A DNA stretch of 7,718 nt from positions 1 to 7,718 of the forward strand of contig WFYP01000085.1 in assembly GCA_015490055.1 (NCBI GenBank), written 5' to 3'. A program made the translations under genes and the position numbers. This document shows, piece after piece, positions 1-3,406 of the stretch. Source of the DNA: Nitratifractor sp. (GTDB taxonomy: Bacteria; Campylobacterota; Campylobacteria; Campylobacterales; Sulfurovaceae). Numbering within the stretch: position 1 is the first letter of the stretch; each line of letters begins with the position of its first letter. The notes beneath the pieces were generated by a model. That model worked only from the letters and a program-made list of their open reading frames with translations, did not search any database and was not told the origin of the DNA.

Positions 1-130
1 GTTTTGCAACCCATTGACGCTGATTTTTAGTAAACAGTGCAAAAGCTTTTGCCCCAAGTTTTTGTGCATTTATAGGAGCATTCTCAACCCCACCACTCGC
101 ACTAACATGTGCCCCAACATATTTTGCCAT
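1..130 (-). CDS. nfo: Endonuclease IV (AP endonuclease), N-terminal part, cut by the left edge
   Basis: Nfo is a metal-dependent AP endonuclease/3'-repair diesterase of base excision repair; the family is a TIM barrel with a trinuclear zinc site. The minus strand read from the ATG at 130-128 gives 43 residues beginning MAKYVGAHVSASGG, then VENAP, and later KAFALFTKNQRQW. The early GAHVSxxGG motif, with its zinc-region histidine, and the FxKNxRxW segment are hallmarks of the family. The start is supported by AAGGA (137-141 on the plus strand) six bases upstream and a TATAAT at 155-160. Most of the roughly 280-residue protein, including the remaining metal ligands, lies off the left edge. I am confident of the family; whether the full gene is intact cannot be seen. 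Confidence 0.93.
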   Translation of the reverse strand, partial: MAKYVGAHVSASGGVENAPINAQKLGAKAFALFTKNQRQWVAK

Positions 131-136
131 TATAAT

Positions 137-160
137 TCCTTGCTATTTTTTAGAATTATA
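137..160 (-). promoter_or_regulatory. Probable nfo promoter -10 box and ribosome binding site
   Basis: On the minus strand a perfect TATAAT (155-160) is followed 13 bases later by AAGGA (137-141), then six bases and the nfo ATG. The upstream region is T-rich with no recognisable -35 hexamer, which is usual for sigma-70-type promoters in Campylobacterota. Transcription would start near 148, giving a leader of about 18 bases. Confidence 0.55.
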
Positions 161-200
161 CCCAACAAAAATAAGAATAATATACTAAACTTCCCAACCC

Positions 201-309
201 GTAGGGGCAGACCTGAAAAGCGTTAAATAAAAGCAAACTGCTTTGCTTTTATAGCTTTGAAACCGAAGTGTTTGGAACGAAGTGCAGCCATAAAGGTAAA
301 GTCTGCCCG
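201..309 (+). repeat. REP-like palindrome, copy 1, with its loop expanded to 88 bases
   Basis: GTAG (201-204) is followed by GGGCAGAC (205-212), and the exact complement GTCTGCCC sits at 301-308 followed by G. These are the ends and stem of the same element as copies 2-4. The loop is 88 bases long where the other copies have six. It keeps the start of the usual loop (CTG) and then holds foreign-looking sequence with a strong hairpin and two CGAAGTG words (264-270 and 278-284). Either something inserted into the loop, or this is a longer version of the family. Confidence 0.6.
227..252. repeat. 11-bp perfect hairpin inside the expanded REP loop
   Basis: The arm 227-237 (ATAAAAGCAAA) pairs perfectly with 242-252 around a four-base CTGC loop. 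Read on the plus strand, the 3' arm ends in TTTTAT, so it could act as a weak terminator, but no gene on that strand runs into it. Read on the minus strand it lies upstream of the nfo promoter and could end transcripts coming from the lipoprotein gene. The structure is clear; the role is a guess. Confidence 0.55.
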
Positions 310-370
310 TTAGCTTAAACAACAGAATAGTTTTTTAATAAGAATATATTTTTAATGCAGTTATAACTGA

Positions 371-397
371 CGGGACGACACACAGGTCGTCCCCTAC
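371..397 (-). repeat. REP-like palindrome, copy 2
   Basis: GGGACGAC (372-379) and GTCGTCCC (386-393) form a perfect 8-bp stem around the loop ACACAG. CTAC follows, so the GTAG tetranucleotide sits 5' of the stem on the minus strand. It lies about 75 bases past the lipoprotein stop codon, a typical place for REP sequences and one where the hairpin could protect or end the minus-strand transcript. A perfect 12-bp palindrome at 358-369 adjoins it. Confidence 0.75.
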
Positions 398-416
398 ATA
401 ATAAACTATAAACCAA

Positions 417-472
417 CAATTAACAATTAACAATTAACAATCAACAATCAACCATTAACTATCAACCATCAA
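417..472. repeat. Heptanucleotide tandem repeat array, 8 units
   Basis: Eight consecutive 7-bp units follow the pattern C-N-A-T-Y-A-A. CAATTAA occurs three times (417-437), CAATCAA twice (438-451), then CCATTAA (452-458), CTATCAA (459-465) and CCATCAA (466-472). The array ends one base before the lipoprotein stop codon (TAG, complement of 473-475), so it forms that gene's immediate 3' flank. Four of its units recur inside the membrane protein gene near 1366-1393. Confidence 0.85.
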
Positions 473-949
473 CTAATTACGTACAGCAATTTTAACCCTA
501 TTTGAGCTATCTCTAAAGCTAATGTTTCCGCCACTTACTCTATATGTAATAGTTCCAATATGCTGAACAAAGCCGTTTGCTGTTTTGCTTAAACCTTTGC
601 CTCCAAATATCTGCTCGCCTTTGAATATATGCTCTAGTGTATCTGCTGGATAGTTTGATTGTAGTACTTTTTTATTAAACTCTTCGTTGCTCATACACGC
701 CATCGAACTCATACAGGTTTGAGTTGGTGTTACTCTTAATCTCATAAGTGCCTGTCCGCTTCCATATATCTCTACTTTAACTTCGCTACTTGCACTACTT
801 ACAAAGCCTTGGTCGGCATATCTTACAGTTGGAGTTTTAAAAATAATCATACTGCCTTCGCTCTTATTATACTCTGGCATCGCCCCTACACAGCCACTTA
901 ATACCAATGCTAACGCTCCACTCATAATAATATTTATTTTTTTTTGCAC
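473..949 (-). CDS. Small secreted lipoprotein of unknown function, GTG start
   Basis: The 158-residue product has a textbook lipoprotein signal peptide: a basic start (MQKK), a hydrophobic core and the lipobox LSGC with Cys20 as the lipidated residue. Valine at +2 gives no inner-membrane retention signal, so outer-membrane sorting is likely. The mature part includes TPTVRYADQGF, two further cysteines (Cys79 and Cys85) and a beta-rich tail ending VKIAVRN. From memory this resembles small conserved Campylobacterota lipoproteins (HP0838-like), which I cannot verify. The frame is open back to an ATG at 1054, but that start would overlap the tRNA by 11 bases and bury the signal peptide. The GTG at 949-947, with AAGG eight bases upstream, fits far better. 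No function is assigned. Confidence 0.8.
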   Translation of the reverse strand: MQKKINIIMSGALALVLSGCVGAMPEYNKSEGSMIIFKTPTVRYADQGFVSSASSEVKVEIYGSGQALMRLRVTPTQTCMSSMACMSNEEFNKKVLQSNYPADTLEHIFKGEQIFGGKGLSKTANGFVQHIGTITYRVSGGNISFRDSSNRVKIAVRN

Positions 950-957
950 TTTTTTTG

Positions 958-961
958 CCTT
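958..961 (-). promoter_or_regulatory. Ribosome binding site that decides the lipoprotein start
   Basis: AAGG on the minus strand (CCTT at 958-961 on the plus strand) lies eight bases before the GTG at 949. It supports this start over the upstream ATG at 1054 and over the internal ATG at 925, which would leave a signal peptide without basic residues. Confidence 0.55.
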
Positions 962-999
962 TTCTATTCTATTTAAGTTTATTTTAAGGTGTTTTGCTT

Positions 1000-1005
1000 T
1001 ATAAT
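1000..1005 (+). promoter_or_regulatory. Probable tRNA-Glu promoter, -10 box
   Basis: A perfect TATAAT, preceded by GTTTTGCT, lies 38 bases before the mature tRNA 5' end and would give a precursor leader of about 32 bases. The -35 region is T-rich (TTTATT at 978-983, 16-base spacing) and does not match TTGACA. Within the leader, ACTTC (1012-1016) can pair with GAAGT (1021-1025) as a small hairpin. Confidence 0.5.
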
Positions 1006-1034
1006 TCCACCACTTCAAACGAAGTAACAAAAAC

Positions 1035-1126
1035 TTTTTAAATGGCCCCTTCATCTAATGGTTAGGATTCATGGTTTTCATCCATGCCATAGGAGTTCGA
1101 ATCTCCTAGGGGTCACCATTTAAAAA
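1035..1126. repeat. Inverted repeat flanking tRNA-Glu
   Basis: TTTTTAAATGG (1035-1045) is the exact reverse complement of CCATTTAAAAA (1116-1126). Nine bases of leader can therefore pair with the trailer in the precursor, extending the acceptor helix with only ACC (1115-1117) unpaired on the 3' side. The first two tRNA bases could also pair with CC of the CCA end. It may influence 5' and 3' processing, or may simply reflect AT-rich chance. Confidence 0.55.
1044..1118 (+). tRNA. tRNA-Glu, anticodon TTC
   Basis: The full cloverleaf can be drawn. The acceptor stem pairs 1044-1050 (GGCCCCT) with 1108-1114 (AGGGGTC), with one G-U pair. The anticodon stem is CATGG/CCATG, and the seven-base loop TTTTCAT has TTC at 1077-1079. 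The T arm is AGGAG/CTCCT with loop TTCGAAT. The discriminator is A1115 and the CCA end is encoded (1116-1118). It reads GAA and GAG codons. The next gene on the same strand begins 83 bases downstream with no clear terminator between them, so read-through is possible. Confidence 0.97.
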
Positions 1127-1201
1127 CTTTCCGAATTATATCACCTTTTAAAATTAAATCTATTAAATCTTACTAAAAGCAATTTTTTTATATCATTCTT
1201 T

Positions 1202-2095
1202 ATGAATTTTCTAAAAAATATACAATTTCAACAAGTAATAAATCTATTTTTACTACTACTAATAGCCCAATACAACAACACCCTACAAATAAGCTGGCTT
1301 TTAATACTCACCCTAGCAATATTTGCTGTACTTTTTGAATTAATAATAGTAAACCTATCAACCAACAATCAACAATCAACCATTAACTATCAACTATATA
1401 TACCATACTCAGCCATAATAACAACATTTGGTATAATACTTATGATAGGTTGGCTTAAGTGGTACATACCTTTTATATTAATCACCTTAGCCCTTTTACA
1501 AAAAAAGTATCTATTAATTGGCAAAAAACATATATTTAACCCCTCTAATTTTGCAGTTGTTTTAGCACTTGTAATTTTTTACCCAAAGGCTCTGCCTATT
1601 ATTGGGCAGTTGGGGCATCAAGGCTACACAGCTATTATTGTTACAATTTTGCTAGCAGTCTCTATTCTTTACCGAGTAAATAGGCTAACTATACCTATAG
1701 TTTTCTCTCTTGCCTATATTGCCCTAGAGTGGCTAATTATTGGGCACTCTAATCCTACTTGGGAGTTTAGCCACTTCTTAACAAAATTTTACACAACATC
1801 TTTTATAGTTTACCTACTATTTATGCTAACCGACCCCATTACAACGCCAGAGAGTAACTTAAAGCAAGCAATTTTTGCCCTACTTGTTGCGACTGTTTTA
1901 GCTAGTTTAGATTATATCTACACTCCAAGAGTTTGGAATCTTTTTTTAGCACTATTTTTTAGCTCTGCACTATTTGTACCATTTTATCGAAAGTTAGAAA
2001 AAGCTGATTGGATAAAGTATATAATTGTGTTAGCTATTAGCACGATTTTAATTATAGTAATCTCAAAACATACACCACACTATTTTAGTATGTAA
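1202..2095 (+). CDS. Orphan NQR2/RnfD-family integral membrane protein
   Basis: The 297-residue protein has about ten hydrophobic segments (roughly 11-27, 30-50, 67-84, 86-104, 112-127, 141-157, 162-180, 195-210, 220-238, 245-262 and 271-287). Two motifs place it in the NQR2/RnfD/RnfE family: HIFNPSNFA at 110-118 and MLTDPITTPESNLKQ at 208-222, matching the FNPSNF and TDPxTSP signatures. Family members in Na+-NQR and Rnf complexes carry covalent FMN on a threonine in an S(G/A)AT motif; I find no such motif, and no other rnf or nqr genes are nearby. It is shorter than typical RnfD (about 350) and closer to standalone members annotated UnbU-like. Residues 52-65, a polar loop, are encoded by the 7-bp repeat array. 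No strong ribosome binding site precedes the ATG. Function is unknown. Confidence 0.72.
   Translation: MNFLKNIQFQQVINLFLLLLIAQYNNTLQISWLLILTLAIFAVLFELIIVNLSTNNQQSTINYQLYIPYSAIITTFGIILMIGWLKWYIPFILITLALLQKKYLLIGKKHIFNPSNFAVVLALVIFYPKALPIIGQLGHQGYTAIIVTILLAVSILYRVNRLTIPIVFSLAYIALEWLIIGHSNPTWEFSHFLTKFYTTSFIVYLLFMLTDPITTPESNLKQAIFALLVATVLASLDYIYTPRVWNLFLALFFSSALFVPFYRKLEKADWIKYIIVLAISTILIIVISKHTPHYFSM
1355..1396 (+). repeat. Heptanucleotide repeat array inside a coding sequence
   Basis: Units CTATCAA (1355-1361), CAATCAA twice (1366-1379), CCATTAA (1380-1386) and CTATCAA (1387-1393) match the intergenic array. Positions 1364-1394 are identical over 31 bases to 436-466. They are translated in frame as NNQQSTINYQL (residues 55-65), a polar stretch between hydrophobic segments. 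Because three 7-bp units equal seven codons, only changes in multiples of three units keep the frame. Confidence 0.85.
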
Positions 2096-2120
2096 CACAC
2101 TTTTTTTAAATAAATTCTAC

Positions 2121-2126
2121 TATAAT
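2121..2126 (+). promoter_or_regulatory. Probable sbcD promoter, -10 box
   Basis: TATAAT lies 20 bases before the sbcD TTG start, with a run of T upstream (2101-2107) in place of a -35 hexamer. The transcript would start near 2133, leaving a very short leader that begins at or just before the ribosome binding site (AAGG, 2137-2140). Such a short leader is a mild weakness of this call. Confidence 0.4.
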
Positions 2127-2146
2127 ATATTTAAAAAAGGCTTCTC

Positions 2147-3262
2147 TTGCGAATTATCCATTTTAGTGATACTCACTTAGGTTTTAGCGATTTAGATGTA
2201 GTAAACAGCGATGGTGTAAATATGCGAGAGGCGGACTTTTACAAAGCTTTTAGCGATATTATAGATGCCATTTTAAAAGAGAAGCCAGATTTTGTAATTC
2301 ACTCTGGCGATCTGTTTCATAGGGCTTCGCCAACTAACAGGGCTATCACTTTTGCACTTAGCCAAATTGCAAGGCTAGATAGTGCTAAAATTCCTTTGAT
2401 TTTAATAGCTGGCAACCACGAAGCTCCAAAGAGCAGAGCCTTAGCCCCAATTTTAAAAATTTTTGACAGCTTTAAAAATGTATATGTCGCCTACAATCAA
2501 AATGCCGAAATTTTTGAATTTAAAGATATAAACTTTTACGCCCTGCCCCACATAAACAGCGAAGAGACCATAATAAAAGAGTTAGAGAGAATAGAAAACT
2601 CTATAGATTTAGATAAAAAGCGAGTGCTAATAATGCACGCAACTGTTGGTGCACACTACTTAATGCATGAGTTTGGCGAGTGGGTTTACCCTAAAGATAA
2701 AGAGTATCTTTTTGGAATGTTTGACTATGTAGCTCTGGGGCATTGGCACGGCTTTAGCGGTTTAAAAAAGTTTAACAATGTTTACTATGCAGGCTCAAGC
2801 GAAAGAACAAGCTCTAACGATATTCGCTCGAACAAAGGCTATGTAACTCTAAAAATTGATAATAAATTAAGCGTAAAACATAAAGCGATAAATTTGCGTA
2901 AATTTTTACAATTTAAAATAGATGCAACAAAACTAGATAGCCAATTAAAAGAGTTAGATTTAAGCGAAATAGATGGGGCTATTGTAGAAGTTACTTTAAC
3001 AAATTTGGATATAAATCTCTCTATCGAAATAGATAACTCTTACATAAAAAGCCACTTCGAGGGGGCAAGCTTTGTTAAGATAAAGCGAGAGATTATTCAA
3101 AGTAGCAGTGGCACAATAGAGAATGTAGAAGCCCTGACTCTGCAAGATTACTTTTTAGAGCATATCGACAGCCAAATAGAGGATGAGGAGCAGAAAAACA
3201 GAGTCATTAACAAGGCTAAAGAGCTATTTAGTATTGTGAATTCAGAGGGCGAATCAGGTTAA
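2147..3262 (+). CDS. sbcD: SbcD, nuclease subunit of the SbcCD complex (Mre11-like), TTG start
   Basis: SbcD is the Mn2+-dependent exo/endonuclease of SbcCD, which cuts hairpins and cruciforms and clears blocked DNA ends in the cytoplasm. All metallophosphoesterase motifs are visible in the 371 residues: FSDTHLG (Asp8, His10), HSGDLFH (Asp55, His58), AGNHE (Asn90, His91), His164 in LIMHATVG, and LGHWHG (His199, His201). The C-terminal part (about 240-371) corresponds to the capping and SbcC-binding region. Length is normal for the family. The start is TTG at 2147 with AAAAAAGG ending six bases upstream; it places the first beta strand (MRIIHFSDTH) exactly as in homologues. sbcC follows after 144 bases on the same strand, so the two are probably co-transcribed, though repeats fill the gap. 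Confidence 0.96.
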   Translation: MRIIHFSDTHLGFSDLDVVNSDGVNMREADFYKAFSDIIDAILKEKPDFVIHSGDLFHRASPTNRAITFALSQIARLDSAKIPLILIAGNHEAPKSRALAPILKIFDSFKNVYVAYNQNAEIFEFKDINFYALPHINSEETIIKELERIENSIDLDKKRVLIMHATVGAHYLMHEFGEWVYPKDKEYLFGMFDYVALGHWHGFSGLKKFNNVYYAGSSERTSSNDIRSNKGYVTLKIDNKLSVKHKAINLRKFLQFKIDATKLDSQLKELDLSEIDGAIVEVTLTNLDINLSIEIDNSYIKSHFEGASFVKIKREIIQSSSGTIENVEALTLQDYFLEHIDSQIEDEEQKNRVINKAKELFSIVNSEGESG

Positions 3263-3286
3263 ATATTTTACAGTAGTTTAAACTTG

Positions 3287-3313
3287 CGGGCAGACACACA
3301 GGTCTGCCCCTAC
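3287..3313 (-). repeat. REP-like palindrome, copy 3
   Basis: GGGCAGAC (3288-3295) and GTCTGCCC (3302-3309) form a perfect 8-bp stem around ACACAG. CTAC follows at 3310-3313, which puts GTAG 5' of the stem on the minus strand. It has the same stem variant as copy 1 and faces copy 4. Confidence 0.75.
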
Positions 3314-3330
3314 ATACCCATCAACCATTT

Positions 3331-3357
3331 GTAGGGGACGACCTGTGTGTCGTCCCG
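3331..3357 (+). repeat. REP-like palindrome, copy 4
   Basis: GTAG (3331-3334), GGGACGAC (3335-3342), loop CTGTGT and GTCGTCCC (3349-3356) followed by G. Read on the other strand it is the same 27 bases as copy 2. With copy 3 it forms an inverted pair resembling a BIME (two REPs in opposite orientation). Confidence 0.75.
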
Positions 3358-3396
3358 CAACCCCAAACTACTTTAAAATTTGCAACGGCAACAAAA

Positions 3397-3401
3397 AAGG
3401 A
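3397..3401 (+). promoter_or_regulatory. Ribosome binding site that decides the sbcC start
   Basis: AAGGA at 3397-3401 lies five bases before the ATG at 3407. It would fall inside the coding region if the longer frame from TTG at 3380 were used, and that start has no ribosome binding site of its own. Confidence 0.65.
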
Positions 3402-3406
3402 AATAT

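Larger units (their letters stand above)
131..472. other. 342-bp intergenic region made largely of repeats
   Basis: This gap lies between nfo and the lipoprotein gene, both on the minus strand. From left to right it holds the nfo promoter, an expanded REP-like palindrome (201-309) with an internal hairpin, an AT-rich stretch (310-357), a 12-bp palindrome (358-369), a compact REP-like palindrome (371-397) and a 7-bp tandem repeat array (417-472). I see no believable small gene here. A plus-strand open frame covering 14-226 is the complement of nfo and its promoter, and lacks a ribosome binding site. Confidence 0.7.
3263..3406. other. sbcD-sbcC intergenic spacer, near-palindromic
   Basis: The 144-base spacer contains two REP-like palindromes in opposite orientation. 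Their outer flanks are also complementary: AGTAGTTT (3272-3279) with AAACTACT (3365-3372), and TTGCGGG (3284-3290) with CCCGCAA (3354-3360). Arms 3272-3314 and 3330-3372 match at about 35 of 43 positions around a 15-base centre, so the spacer could fold as one long hairpin in RNA or as a cruciform in DNA. It may separate expression of sbcC from sbcD. A weak TAAAAT (3374-3379) is the only -10-like sequence before sbcC. Confidence 0.75.

Noticed and set aside
14..226. Plus-strand 70-codon open frame at the left edge
   Set aside because: It is the complement of the nfo start, its ribosome binding site and its promoter.
358..369. Perfect 12-bp palindrome CAGTTATAACTG as an operator site
   Set aside because: A palindrome of this length is expected about once or twice by chance in a window of this size, and it lies downstream of the lipoprotein gene rather than at a promoter.
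417..472. Possible CRISPR array
   Set aside because: The 7-bp units are contiguous with no spacers, far too short for CRISPR repeats, and no cas gene is present.
1044..1118. tRNA-Glu as an integration site for a genomic island
   Set aside because: No integrase gene and no duplicated tRNA 3' end are visible in the window.
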